Assembly (NCBI GenBank): GCA_039029275.1 | Contig: JBCCGL010000013.1 | Location: 1-64,000, forward strand | Reading direction: 5' to 3' | Length of the DNA stretch: 64,000 nucleotides | Source of the DNA: JBCCGL01 sp039029275 | GTDB taxonomy: Bacteria; Pseudomonadota; Gammaproteobacteria; JBCCGL01 | Shown: positions 1 through 8,370 of the stretch, in pieces | Position numbering within the stretch: the stretch's first letter is position 1 | Layout: the number at the start of each line of letters is the position of its first letter | Translations under genes and position numbers: made by a program | The notes under the pieces: generated by a model | What the model was told of the DNA's origin: nothing | The model's database searches: none | Seen by the model: only the letters and a program-made list of their open reading frames with translations

Positions 1-329
1 AAGCGGCCACCACTGTGGAAATCCAGGGCCGCGACTTCCTTGGCGAGGATCAACGGGTTGCGTTGCGGTACCAGCGTAATGCCAGTGCCCAACAGCAACT
101 TGGATGTTACCGCTGATGCACGGGCCAGTGCGATATAGGGCTCATCGAAGTGCGAATAGGTCCACGGTATTTCACCGCCTGTCGATGGGAATGGGCTGTT
201 GCTCTCGACCGGCGTTGCCGGGTGCTCGGCATACCAGAGTGAATCAAAGCCCAGCTCTTCGGCCTTGCGTCCCATGAAGGCAGGGTCGATTGTGTAGGCC
301 GGCAATGGCGTTGAGAGTCCGATTTTCAT
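1..329 (-). CDS. Luciferase-like (LLM class) flavin monooxygenase, partial
   Basis: The reading frame is open from an ATG at 329 to the window edge, so only about 109 N-terminal residues are present. They begin MKIGLSTPLPAY and contain FDSLWYAEHPA, which resembles the first beta strand and the DSxWxxEH segment of the bacterial luciferase-like TIM-barrel family, and a later LGTGITLVPQRNP segment typical of the third/fourth strand of these enzymes. Such enzymes use FMN or F420 to oxidise or reduce small organic substrates; the substrate cannot be inferred. It is transcribed away from the MaoC gene with a 54-bp gap on the same strand, so the two may share a transcript. Confidence 0.7.
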   Translation of the reverse strand, partial: MKIGLSTPLPAYTIDPAFMGRKAEELGFDSLWYAEHPATPVESNSPFPSTGGEIPWTYSHFDEPYIALARASAVTSKLLLGTGITLVPQRNPLILAKEVAALDFHSGGR

Positions 330-383
330 TGATGTGATCCTTCTCGGTCAGTGCTCGAGTTTCAGCATTCAATTGATTGGAGC

Positions 384-860
384 CTAAGCCTCGGCGTCAG
401 CCGGTCGGCCGGCCATCATGCGTACGGCCTTGTAGGCGATGACTGTATCACCGTCCTGGTTGACCACGTTATTCATCGTTGTGACGATGCCGCGATTGCC
501 CTTGCTCGTCGGCCGAATGTTGAGCACCTCCACTTCGGCATGCACGGTGTCGCCAGCGAAAACCGGTTTCAGAATTTTCTTCTCAACCTCGAGCAACGCC
601 AGGCCCGTCGTCTGCATGGTTGACTGAATGAGCAAGCCCTCGATGATGGTGTAGGTGCAGGCAGCCGGCACGACGCGGCCCTGAATGGCACCATGGTCAT
701 CATTGAACGACAGATCCGTGAAAATCGTTTCGACCATACCCGTCACGCTGATGAACTGAACAAGGTCGGCCTCGGTAATCGTGCGATTGAGCGTGCGGAA
801 CTTGTAGCCTTCGCTGAGGTCATCCCAGTAAAACCCTATACCAACTGTCTTCACGGTCAT
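384..860 (-). CDS. MaoC-like hot-dog fold hydratase/dehydratase
   Basis: A 158-residue protein with a single hot-dog domain, the usual length for stand-alone MaoC-like (R)-specific enoyl-CoA hydratases. The segment FYWDDLSEGYKFRT followed by RTITEADLVQFISVTG matches the family pattern in which the central helix carries the catalytic Asp, and a C-terminal strand FAGDTVHAEVEVL is typical. It probably acts on an acyl-CoA thioester. It lies only 62 bp downstream of the shortened hscA, where a full isc operon would have the HscA lid, ferredoxin and iscX, so its placement here looks like the result of a rearrangement. The substrate is unknown. Confidence 0.75.
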   Translation of the reverse strand: MTVKTVGIGFYWDDLSEGYKFRTLNRTITEADLVQFISVTGMVETIFTDLSFNDDHGAIQGRVVPAACTYTIIEGLLIQSTMQTTGLALLEVEKKILKPVFAGDTVHAEVEVLNIRPTSKGNRGIVTTMNNVVNQDGDTVIAYKAVRMMAGRPADAEA

Positions 861-921
861 CCTCTGATTTGAAAGTCTACAGGTGTCTTACGGATCATAG
901 CAATCCGCCGTGCCGGGCGGG

Positions 922-2511
922 TCAACAGCTGTTTTGCTCCATGGATTCGCGCAGCATTTTTTCTATATCGCCATCGGCAAGACCAAACGACGGTTTCACC
1001 TCAATATTTGCCTGCGCACCGCTGTTCTTTTCTATCGCGGTTACACTAAGTAAGCCATCGGCATCGACTTGATACGTTACTAAAATTCGAGCAGCACCGG
1101 CGACCATTGCGGGGAAGCCTCTCAAAGTAAACCGCGCAAGTGATCGACAATCTTCGACGAGTTCGCGTTCACCTTGCACCACATGTAGTGCCATTGCGGT
1201 TTGCCCGTCTTCGTACGTTGTGAACTCCTGCGCACGAGCAGTGGGAATCGTTGTGTTCCGCGGGATAATTTTCTCGGCCAATCCGCCCATCATCTCAACG
1301 CCTAATGACAATGGAATCACATCCAATAGCAGCATCTCATTGTCCGGTTTGTTGCCGGCTAAAATGTCTGCTTGAACCGCCGCGCCAACAGCCACAACTT
1401 CATCAGGGTCAATATCTGTAAGCGCCTCCTGCGCAAAAAACCGGCTGACCTCCTGTTGAACAAGCGGGACACGGGTTGATCCCCCTACCATAACAACCGC
1501 TGTGACATCGGACTTATCAACCCCCGAATCACGAAGCGCCCGTCGACAAGGCAGGAGTGTTTTTCGAACCAGGTCGCTTATCAGATTTTCAAAAATATCT
1601 CTCGTCAGTGCTATTGAGGTTTTGTTCGATTGAGTTGATAAACACGACAAGTCAATGTCAACTGTTTTTGTATTTGAAAGCTCCTGCTTTGCAGTTTTTG
1701 CCAGGTTTAGCAGCACCGCTTTTTGCTCTGAACCGGATGACGTATCGATGCCTGCCTCATTGGCGATCCACTGGGCAACGTTATAATCGAAATCGTCTCC
1801 ACCAAGCGCTGTATCACCCGCAGTTGCCAGCACTTCGAAAACGCCCTTGTGAAGTCGCAATATTGATACATCAAACGTTCCGCCACCCAGGTCATAGATC
1901 GCAGTAACACCTTCAGCACCTTTGTCCAACCCATAGGCGATCGCAGCAGCAGTCGGTTCATTAATCAAGCGCAACACATGTAATCCGGCGAGTTGGGCGG
2001 CATCTTTTGTTGCTTGGCGTTGCGCATCATCAAAGTATGCAGGGACAGTGATGACAGCCCCAACCAGATCGCCACGGAGTGTTTGTTCCGCGCGAAATCG
2101 CAGGGAACTCAAAATTTCAGAAGATATTTGGATTGCGTTGCGGTCTCCAACGACAGTCTCGATTGCAGGAATGTTGGACTCACGTTCAACCACTTCATGC
2201 AGCCAGGATTTGAGCGCTTTTATATCATCGGCGCTACGGCCCAAAATGCGTTTAACCGACCGAATTGTGTTTTTTGGATCACCCAGTTCTTTTTTCGCTG
2301 CCTGATGGCCAACGACCACTTCACCCGATTCAAGATAGCGAACAACAGACGGCAATAACGTCCTACCTTGTTCGTCAGCAAGAGCGCTTGCGATGCCGCT
2401 TCTCACACTGGCTACAAGAGAGTTGGTTGTCCCAAGATCAATCCCCACAGCAAGTTTATGTTGATGCGGGGCCGCTGATTGTCCCGGTTCTGATATTTGC
2501 AGTAACGCCAT
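922..2511 (-). CDS. hscA: Fe-S cluster chaperone HscA, C-terminally shortened
   Basis: Hsp70-family chaperone of the ISC pathway. The actin-like ATPase signatures are present: GIDLGTTNS near residue 24, YDLGGGTFD near 205 and GGSTRVP near 340, followed by the beta-sandwich substrate-binding domain (LLDVIPLSLGVE). The protein has 529 residues where the family usually has about 615; it ends LRESMEQNSC just after the beta domain, so the helical lid is missing. The start follows hscB by 9 bp. Downstream there is no fdx or iscX, only a MaoC gene 62 bp away. The ATPase and the IscU-LPPVK binding groove look intact; whether the protein works without a lid is not known from sequence. Confidence 0.9.
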   Translation of the reverse strand: MALLQISEPGQSAAPHQHKLAVGIDLGTTNSLVASVRSGIASALADEQGRTLLPSVVRYLESGEVVVGHQAAKKELGDPKNTIRSVKRILGRSADDIKALKSWLHEVVERESNIPAIETVVGDRNAIQISSEILSSLRFRAEQTLRGDLVGAVITVPAYFDDAQRQATKDAAQLAGLHVLRLINEPTAAAIAYGLDKGAEGVTAIYDLGGGTFDVSILRLHKGVFEVLATAGDTALGGDDFDYNVAQWIANEAGIDTSSGSEQKAVLLNLAKTAKQELSNTKTVDIDLSCLSTQSNKTSIALTRDIFENLISDLVRKTLLPCRRALRDSGVDKSDVTAVVMVGGSTRVPLVQQEVSRFFAQEALTDIDPDEVVAVGAAVQADILAGNKPDNEMLLLDVIPLSLGVEMMGGLAEKIIPRNTTIPTARAQEFTTYEDGQTAMALHVVQGERELVEDCRSLARFTLRGFPAMVAGAARILVTYQVDADGLLSVTAIEKNSGAQANIEVKPSFGLADGDIEKMLRESMEQNSC

Positions 2512-2520
2512 CTTTGTGTG

Positions 2521-3063
2521 TTAACCGGCGAGTTCATCTTCTATTCGGTACATTGCTTCTGTGAGTTCTCGTTTGAATTTGTCCAGAAACAACCAGCGAC
2601 GCACGACGTCCCGTGCAGTTTCGGTATCATCCGACTCGAACGCTTGTTTGAATGCAGATTTGTGATCAGATATCTTGCTATCAATAGTTTCGTTTAGCGT
2701 ATCGCCATGAGCTAATGGATCGGCTTGACTCTCAATCGACTCAAGCGATTCCCGCAACTCCATTTGCTCCATCAAAAAGTCTGTCGCAAACCGGGTATCA
2801 GTTTCAGTATTTAGATCGACCCCATTCAGGGAAAGTAAATACGTGGCGCGACGAAGATCATGTTTAAGAGTATTAAACGCTTCATTCACATGTGTGGTTG
2901 CCTGCACCGAGAGTCGTTTTTCCACATCTGTGGAATTTGCAAAACGATCGGGATGGAGCTCCTGTTGAAAAGACTGATACGATTTCTCGATACCGGATTG
3001 ATCGACATCAAAGCGGGTCGGTATCGAAAACAATTCAAAGTAGTTTTGTTTGAAGTCGAGCAT
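2521..3063 (-). CDS. hscB: J-domain co-chaperone HscB
   Basis: A 180-residue co-chaperone that delivers IscU to HscA and stimulates its ATPase. An N-terminal J domain carries the HPD motif (ELHPDRF, residues 37-39), and the acidic helical C-terminal domain used to bind IscU follows. The length matches the family (about 170-180). It lies directly upstream of hscA on the same strand and is separated from iscA by 80 bp that hold a terminator-like hairpin, so hscBA may be expressed at a lower level than the front of the operon. Confidence 0.93.
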   Translation of the reverse strand: MLDFKQNYFELFSIPTRFDVDQSGIEKSYQSFQQELHPDRFANSTDVEKRLSVQATTHVNEAFNTLKHDLRRATYLLSLNGVDLNTETDTRFATDFLMEQMELRESLESIESQADPLAHGDTLNETIDSKISDHKSAFKQAFESDDTETARDVVRRWLFLDKFKRELTEAMYRIEDELAG

Positions 3064-3098
3064 GCCTATGGGATTGGTGAAAATGGCTCCAACAAAAA

Positions 3099-3120
3099 AG
3101 CGCCCCGATTAAAGGGCGCT
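3099..3120 (-). terminator. Intrinsic terminator/attenuator inside the isc operon
   Basis: AGCGCCC (3099-3105) pairs with GGGCGCT (3114-3120) around an 8-nt loop. On the minus strand the hairpin is followed by a run of six T (3098-3093). It sits between iscA and hscB, so it probably gives partial termination and separates iscRSUA from hscBA. The plus strand also has a T-rich tail, so it may act in both directions. Confidence 0.65.
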
Positions 3121-3143
3121 TTATTACTTTTGCAACGCCACCA

Positions 3144-3467
3144 CTAAACAGTGAAGCTCTCGCCGCACCCGCACTCATCTTTGACGTTAGGATTATTGAA
3201 CTTGAACCCTTCGTTCAAGCCCTCTTTGGCGAAGTCCAGCTCTGTGCCATCAAGATAAGGAAGACTTTTAGGATCGATAACGACCTTAACGTTGTTATCA
3301 TTGAAAACAACATCGGTCTCTTCAACTTCGTCGGCAAACTCAATCACATAGGCCATCCCCGAACACCCGGTGGTTCGTACACCTAAGCGAACGCCGATAC
3401 CTTTCCCGCGATTTGCGAGAAAGTTTGTTACTCGATCAGCGGCTGCGTCTGTTAGCGTAATTGCCAT
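3144..3467 (-). CDS. iscA: A-type iron-sulfur carrier IscA
   Basis: A 107-residue A-type carrier. The three conserved cysteines are visible as TTGCSGM in the first half and CGCG near the C-terminus, the ligand set used to bind iron or a cluster. It acts in late cluster transfer to apoproteins in the cytoplasm. It lies 8 bp after iscU on the same strand, the standard iscRSUA order. Confidence 0.95.
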   Translation of the reverse strand: MAITLTDAAADRVTNFLANRGKGIGVRLGVRTTGCSGMAYVIEFADEVEETDVVFNDNNVKVVIDPKSLPYLDGTELDFAKEGLNEGFKFNNPNVKDECGCGESFTV

Positions 3468-3475
3468 AATAAAAT

Positions 3476-3868
3476 CTAGTCAGAAGATTGCGCGCGCTTT
3501 TCTTTTACGTCAGCTATGGCCGCTGAGATCGCATCCTCGGCTAAAACCGAGCAGTGGATTTTCACCGGGGGTAACGCCAGTTCGTCCGCGATGTCTTTGT
3601 TCTTGATCTGAGCTGCCTCATCCAGCGTCTTGCCTTGAACCCACTCGGTCAAAAGTGAAGACGACGCAATTGCCGAGCCACAGCCATAGGTTTTGAATTT
3701 CGCGTCCTCAATAACCCCGTCATCGTCCACTTTAATTTGCAGCCGCATAACGTCGCCACACGCAGGAGCGCCGACCATGCCGGTGCCCACATTAGGGTCG
3801 CTGTTGTCCATCGAGCCAACGTTTCGAGGGTTTTCGTAGTGATCGAGAACTTTATCGCTGTAAGCCAT
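3476..3868 (-). CDS. iscU: Fe-S cluster scaffold IscU
   Basis: A 130-residue scaffold on which IscS-derived sulfur and iron are assembled. The three cluster cysteines are seen in GAPACGDV, TYGCGSA and KIHCSVL, and the chaperone recognition motif LPPVK precedes the third cysteine. It follows iscS by 39 bp. The intact LPPVK motif shows that IscU is still built to be a client of HscA although the chaperone gene is shortened. Confidence 0.96.
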   Translation of the reverse strand: MAYSDKVLDHYENPRNVGSMDNSDPNVGTGMVGAPACGDVMRLQIKVDDDGVIEDAKFKTYGCGSAIASSSLLTEWVQGKTLDEAAQIKNKDIADELALPPVKIHCSVLAEDAISAAIADVKEKRAQSSD

Positions 3869-3907
3869 TAGATTGCTCCGAAAGTTTGTAACTAAACCTT
3901 AATGTAA

Positions 3908-5143
3908 TTAATGGTGCGCCCACTCGACAGATTCAAGGTCGACGCCATCCTTGAACATATCCCAAAGAGGGGAAAGTTCTCGCAGTTTTTCAACTGCGGC
4001 ACGCACCTCTTTAATCGTAAATTCAACTTCTTCGTCGGTGGTATAACGGCCCATCGTAAATCGAATTGAGCTATGCGCAAGCTCATCATTGCGACCCAAA
4101 GCGCGCAGGACATAAGACGGCTCTAGACTCGCACTGGTACAGGCCGAACCACTCGACACCGCGAAATTCTTCATTGCCATGATCAGGCTTTCGCCTTCAA
4201 CGAAATTAAAACTAACGTTAAGGTTGCCCGGGATACGCTGGGTCAGGTCACCGTTAAGGTAAACCTCTTCCATATCTTTCAGACCGTCCCATAACTTATT
4301 ACGCAACGCGCTGATTCGACGGTTTTCGAATTCCATCTCCTCGTGTGCGATTCTGAAAGCTTCACCCATACCAACAATTTGATGCGTTGCCAGCGTGCCA
4401 GAGCGCATCCCGCGTTCGTGGCCACCGCCATGGATTTGCGCTTCCAGTCTAACACGTGGTTTACGGCGCACATACAAAGCGCCGATCCCTTTAGGGCCAT
4501 AAACCTTGTGAGCGCATAAAGACATGAGATCGACATTCATTTTATCAACGTCAATCTCGACCTTACCGGGACTTTGTGCAGCGTCGACGTGAAACAAAAT
4601 CTTACGCTCGCGGGTGATCGCCCCGATCGCTTCAATGTCCTGAATAACGCCGATTTCATTATTGACGTGCATAATTGAAACAAGCGTTGTGTCGTCACGC
4701 AAAGCAGCCTTGAACGCGTCCATATCCAGCAGCCCATTAGTGAGCGGATCAAGATAGGTGATTTCATAGCCTTCGCGTTCGAGGTGACGACACGTATCGA
4801 GTACGGCCTTGTGCTCCGTCTTCATTGTGACGATGTGTTTACCCTTTTTGCGATTGAAAATCGCCGCGCCTTTGATCGCAAGATTGTCCGACTCGGTCGC
4901 ACCGGAGGTCCATACAATCTCTCGGGGGTCCGCGCCGATTAGTTTCGCAACGTTCGCGCGCGCTTCTTCGACTGCTTTTTCAGCTTGCCAACCGAATGGA
5001 TGCGACCGAGACGCCGGGTTGCCGAAGTTGCCCTCCAGCGTAAGGCAGTCGGTCATCGCTTTTGCGACTCGCTCATCGACTGGCGTCGTTGCCGAGTAAT
5101 CAAGATAAACCGGAAGATTGATCGTCGTTGTCACGTGAGACAC
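3908..5143 (-). CDS. iscS: Cysteine desulfurase IscS
   Basis: A 411-residue PLP enzyme that releases sulfur from cysteine for Fe-S clusters and tRNA thiolation. The protein starts near LPVYLDYSATTPVD, carries the Schiff-base lysine in CAHKVYGPKG and the persulfide cysteine in SSGSACTS. The length is close to that of other IscS proteins (about 404). It follows iscR by 11 bp and is regulated with it. Confidence 0.97.
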   Translation of the reverse strand: MSHVTTTINLPVYLDYSATTPVDERVAKAMTDCLTLEGNFGNPASRSHPFGWQAEKAVEEARANVAKLIGADPREIVWTSGATESDNLAIKGAAIFNRKKGKHIVTMKTEHKAVLDTCRHLEREGYEITYLDPLTNGLLDMDAFKAALRDDTTLVSIMHVNNEIGVIQDIEAIGAITRERKILFHVDAAQSPGKVEIDVDKMNVDLMSLCAHKVYGPKGIGALYVRRKPRVRLEAQIHGGGHERGMRSGTLATHQIVGMGEAFRIAHEEMEFENRRISALRNKLWDGLKDMEEVYLNGDLTQRIPGNLNVSFNFVEGESLIMAMKNFAVSSGSACTSASLEPSYVLRALGRNDELAHSSIRFTMGRYTTDEEVEFTIKEVRAAVEKLRELSPLWDMFKDGVDLESVEWAHH

Positions 5144-5154
5144 TCGCTCTAAAG

Positions 5155-5637
5155 TTAAACAGCCGCAGACTGAATGTTGACCTCAGGCGATTTCCCTTTG
5201 GGTTTAAACTCTCGCCTTAAGGGTATAGGTTGAAGTGGCCGTTTGTTGATCAGGTCAGCAAGCGTCACTCCGCTCAAAAATTCGTCAATCTGGGCATTTA
5301 AGCCAGCCCATAAATCGTGCGTCAGACACCGACTCTGGTTGAGGCAGTTCTCTTGACCGCCGCAGCTGGTGGCATCAACAGACTCGTGCACCGCATCAAT
5401 AATCGCAGAAACAACGACTGACTCAGACGCCCCGTTGAGTCGATACCCACCGCCTGGCCCGCGCGTGCTCTCCACCAAGCCGTATTTACGCAGGTTGGAG
5501 AACAATTGCTCAAGGTACGACAGCGAGATTTGTTGACGCTTGGAGATTTCAGCCAGTGCAACAGGCGAATCACCGGAGTGAATCGCCAAATCCAACATTG
5601 CCGTCACGGCATATCGTCCGCGTGTTGTGAGCTTCAT
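5155..5637 (-). CDS. iscR: Rrf2-family Fe-S sensing regulator IscR
   Basis: A 160-residue Rrf2-type winged-helix repressor. The N-terminus MKLTTRGRYAVTAMLDLA is the family signature, and the cluster ligands are present in SCGGQENCLNQSRC followed by LTHDLW, the C-C-C-H arrangement of IscR. When loaded with [2Fe-2S] it represses its own operon. It is the first gene of the isc operon and has a matching binding site upstream at 5669-5693. Confidence 0.95.
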   Translation of the reverse strand: MKLTTRGRYAVTAMLDLAIHSGDSPVALAEISKRQQISLSYLEQLFSNLRKYGLVESTRGPGGGYRLNGASESVVVSAIIDAVHESVDATSCGGQENCLNQSRCLTHDLWAGLNAQIDEFLSGVTLADLINKRPLQPIPLRREFKPKGKSPEVNIQSAAV

Positions 5638-5668
5638 TCAGGGCTCCAGATTGCGGTGAAAGAGTGAC

Positions 5669-5693
5669 ATAACCTAGTATTTTAGTCAAGTAT
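5669..5693 (-). promoter_or_regulatory. IscR type 1 binding site and isc promoter region
   Basis: Read on the minus strand this 25-bp element begins ATACTTGACT, has an A-rich centre and ends CTAGGTTAT. It matches the known IscR type 1 pattern (ATASYYGACT, AT-rich centre, AGTCRRSTAT-like second half) well in the first half and partly in the second. It lies 32-56 bp upstream of the iscR start, where autorepression would be expected. Confidence 0.7.
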
Positions 5694-5720
5694 TACAGAA
5701 GCGGCTTACAAACAACCTAT

Positions 5721-6455
5721 CTACTTGTTTTTTATCGTTTTTTCTACCGATTTGAGAATGCCTCTCATTATGTTTATCTCCGTTTTATCCGGCGCGGCGC
5801 GGTTAAAAAAACGGTACAGCCGTCTTGACAATTGTTTTGGGTTATTTGGGTCATAAAAACCCGTTTGGGTAATCACCGATGTTAAGTGGGTGTGGAACTG
5901 ATCCATATCGTCGCGGGTTGCCAAGTCCTCTCTGAATTGGTCATCAACTGCTGCCAAATCACGCTTATTTTCTACATCAGCCATTCGCAACTCATACGCG
6001 ATTACCTGGACAGCGGCAGCAATGTTCAGTGAGCTGAATGCCGGATTACATGGGATATGCAGCATTACATGACACAAGTCCAACTCAGCGTTGGTAAGCC
6101 CTGTGCGCTCTCGACCAAACACAATTGCGCAGGGTTCATCGCGCCATTCGCCCGCTATCTCGATCCCGCATTCGCGTGCACTGACCTCTGGCCACGCAAG
6201 ACTCCGATGTCGCGCAGAAGTTCCATACACACGGGTGCAACCCGAAATCGCGTCGGCAAGCGAATCATGACAAGTCGCGTTCTCCAATATCCCGACTGCA
6301 CCCGAAGCACGCGCGGTCGCCTTCGGGTGCGGAAAGGCCTCGGGTTGAACCAACGACAAATCAGACAAGCCCATGTTCATCATGGCCCTTGCCGCCGCCC
6401 CAATATTGCCAGGGTGCGAAGTTCCCACAAGGACGATGCGGACGTTACCGAGCAT
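5721..6455 (-). CDS. trmJ: tRNA (cytidine/uridine-2'-O-)-methyltransferase TrmJ
   Basis: A 244-residue SPOUT-class methyltransferase that modifies the ribose at tRNA position 32. The N-terminal motif VGTSHPGNIGAAARAM (motif 1), FGRERTGLTN (motif 2) and the trefoil-knot segment IPCNPAFSSLNIAAAVQV (motif 3) are all seen. trmJ directly upstream of iscR is a common gammaproteobacterial arrangement; the gap here is 83 bp and includes the IscR site. Confidence 0.95.
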   Translation of the reverse strand: MLGNVRIVLVGTSHPGNIGAAARAMMNMGLSDLSLVQPEAFPHPKATARASGAVGILENATCHDSLADAISGCTRVYGTSARHRSLAWPEVSARECGIEIAGEWRDEPCAIVFGRERTGLTNAELDLCHVMLHIPCNPAFSSLNIAAAVQVIAYELRMADVENKRDLAAVDDQFREDLATRDDMDQFHTHLTSVITQTGFYDPNNPKQLSRRLYRFFNRAAPDKTEINIMRGILKSVEKTIKNK

Positions 6456-6601
6456 TCACTGAATCCATCAAAAATCCAAACTCGCTATTTTAGCGTTAAG
6501 CATTGTTCGCGGCCTAGCGAATTGACTTGCGGCCAAAACCGTCCGCGAATGGCCGCGCTTTCTGGTATTATCCCGCGCCTTCCACACCGGCCTGTCTCCA
6601 C

Positions 6602-7393
6602 ATGCACCCAATGCTCAACATTGCCACACGCGCAGCACGCGCCGCCGGCAATATCATTATGCGCAACCTGGATCGTATCGATTCACTTTCGATCGAAAGC
6701 AAACAGCGCAATGACTTTGTATCTGAGGTTGATCGTGCGGCTGAAGCGACAATTATTGACACGCTGCATCAAGCCTATCCCGACCACGCAATCATGGCTG
6801 AAGAATCAGGCAACACAGGCAACAGCGAATACGTTTGGATTATTGATCCACTGGACGGCACCACTAATTTCCTTCACGGCTTTCCGCAATTTGCGGTCTC
6901 GATCGCATTAAAAAAAGGCAGCGCTCTGGAACAAGGCGTGATCTACGATCCGGTCAAGCAGGAGCTTTTCACCGCGTCTCGCGGACGCGGTGCGTGGCTG
7001 GACAACAAACGCTTGCGTGTGTCTAAACGCAGAACGCTGCAAACCAGCCTGATAGGCACCGGTCTGCCCTACCTCGACAACCAGGACATCGATCAGTACC
7101 TTCCCGTTTTGCGCGACTTTATCAAGTGTACGTCGGGCATTCGTCGCCCCGGCGCCGCTGCGCTCGATCTTGCGTACGTTGCCGCGGGTCGACTCGACGG
7201 CTTTTGGGAAGCCGGCTTAAACGTCTGGGACGTTGCCGCGGGCGGGCTTTTGATTCGTGAAGCTGGCGGTTTGATTGGCGATTTCAACGGTGGTGAAGAC
7301 TGGCTGGAAGGTGAACAAATTGTTGCCGCTAACCCGAAAATTTTTCACGCTATGCTTCAGGTGATCAAGCCGCACTGTTCAGTGAAAGACTAG
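6602..7393 (+). CDS. suhB: Inositol-1-monophosphatase family protein SuhB
   Basis: The start at 6602 gives MHPMLNIATRAARAAG, matching the conserved SuhB N-terminus; longer starts add unrelated residues. The protein has 263 residues. Metal-binding motifs of the family are present: EESG, then DPLDGTTNF, and WDVAAGGLLIREAGG. SuhB is an inositol monophosphatase that also works as a ribosomal RNA antitermination factor. It is divergent from trmJ, the usual arrangement. Confidence 0.95.
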   Translation: MHPMLNIATRAARAAGNIIMRNLDRIDSLSIESKQRNDFVSEVDRAAEATIIDTLHQAYPDHAIMAEESGNTGNSEYVWIIDPLDGTTNFLHGFPQFAVSIALKKGSALEQGVIYDPVKQELFTASRGRGAWLDNKRLRVSKRRTLQTSLIGTGLPYLDNQDIDQYLPVLRDFIKCTSGIRRPGAAALDLAYVAAGRLDGFWEAGLNVWDVAAGGLLIREAGGLIGDFNGGEDWLEGEQIVAANPKIFHAMLQVIKPHCSVKD

Positions 7394-7439
7394 CAACGCG
7401 TTGAAAAATGTTTTGCAGGTAAAGCAACGCATAATGCGT

Positions 7440-7448
7440 CCCCCCCCC
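7440..7448. repeat. Nine-base poly-C tract between convergent genes
   Basis: A run of nine C residues lies between the convergent suhB and EamA genes. It is in neither coding sequence. Such tracts slip easily and may also be sites of sequencing error; no function is evident. Confidence 0.5.
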
Positions 7449-7468
7449 GACTGGTTTTAGAGCCGTTT

Positions 7469-8362
7469 TTAAATTAGTGACAGATAGCCGGTTGCCGTAA
7501 AAACACCGACTACTGCCAGCAATTGCAAAACTGTCATTCGTTCTCTTAAAAAAATCGCCGCCAGTAAAATCGTTACAACAGAAAACTCGGATGATAACAG
7601 CGCTGTTACTTCCGGAAACAGCCCGAAACTTCCAGCAAACAAAAACAGCATCCCCGCCGCGTTCAGCACTCCCTGAAAAAGCAACACACCCCACCATTTA
7701 AAAGGGATGCTCGCGTATGCATACCGAATTTCACGCACAAACAACAGAGCACCGATCGCAAAGCAGTGCCCGATGGCGACGGTCGCGATTTCGCCGTTAA
7801 TTACAACGGCGCGTTGCGCGGCAACGACGTTCAGTGCATAAACAATGCTAGTCGCCAGCGATAGCCACAGTGTTCGACGAAAATACTCCGAACTATTGTG
7901 AATTGCTGATTCGTTTGCTCGATTCGTGACGATGCGAGTGATCACGCCAATGCACACGAGAATCGCCAACATCAAGAGCCACTGCATCGCCGAGGGTCGC
8001 GAACCCGACACGAAAGCAATCAGGATGATAAACGCCGGATGCGCCGCGATAATAGGAGCAACAACGTTAATGGGGCCGCGTGCGAGAACCAGATAGAGCA
8101 ACGCCATCGCGCCGGCGAGGAGCACGCCATGCAAGCCGACATAGATCAGGCCGTGAGCTGACCATTCGCGGCTGTTTTGCAATAATAACAACGGCACAAA
8201 AACCGATGCGCCAAGAACCAGCACGATGAATAACGCGGGAAAGTGCCCAATCTTGCGACTGGTGAATCTTGCAAGGAAATCTGCAGTGCCGAAAGCAAGC
8301 GCGCTCAAAATTCCCCAAACTGCTGGTGAAACATCTGCCAGGGCAGATGCTAAATCAGTCAT
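7469..8362 (-). CDS. EamA/DMT-family drug/metabolite transporter
   Basis: A 297-residue integral membrane protein with about ten hydrophobic segments and two internal EamA-like repeats, as expected of drug/metabolite transporters. The first half contains WGILSALAFGTADFLARFTSRK and the second half LFPEVTALLSSEFSVVTILL, the usual end-of-repeat segment. The substrate cannot be told from sequence. It ends 75 bp from suhB (convergent) and starts 8 bp downstream of secF on the same strand, so it may be read through from the sec operon. Confidence 0.8.
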   Translation of the reverse strand: MTDLASALADVSPAVWGILSALAFGTADFLARFTSRKIGHFPALFIVLVLGASVFVPLLLLQNSREWSAHGLIYVGLHGVLLAGAMALLYLVLARGPINVVAPIIAAHPAFIILIAFVSGSRPSAMQWLLMLAILVCIGVITRIVTNRANESAIHNSSEYFRRTLWLSLATSIVYALNVVAAQRAVVINGEIATVAIGHCFAIGALLFVREIRYAYASIPFKWWGVLLFQGVLNAAGMLFLFAGSFGLFPEVTALLSSEFSVVTILLAAIFLRERMTVLQLLAVVGVFTATGYLSLI

Positions 8363-8370
8363 GCGACCCG

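Noticed and set aside
384..1072. Plus-strand frames over the MaoC and hscA genes
   Set aside because: They are shadows of well-conserved minus-strand genes.
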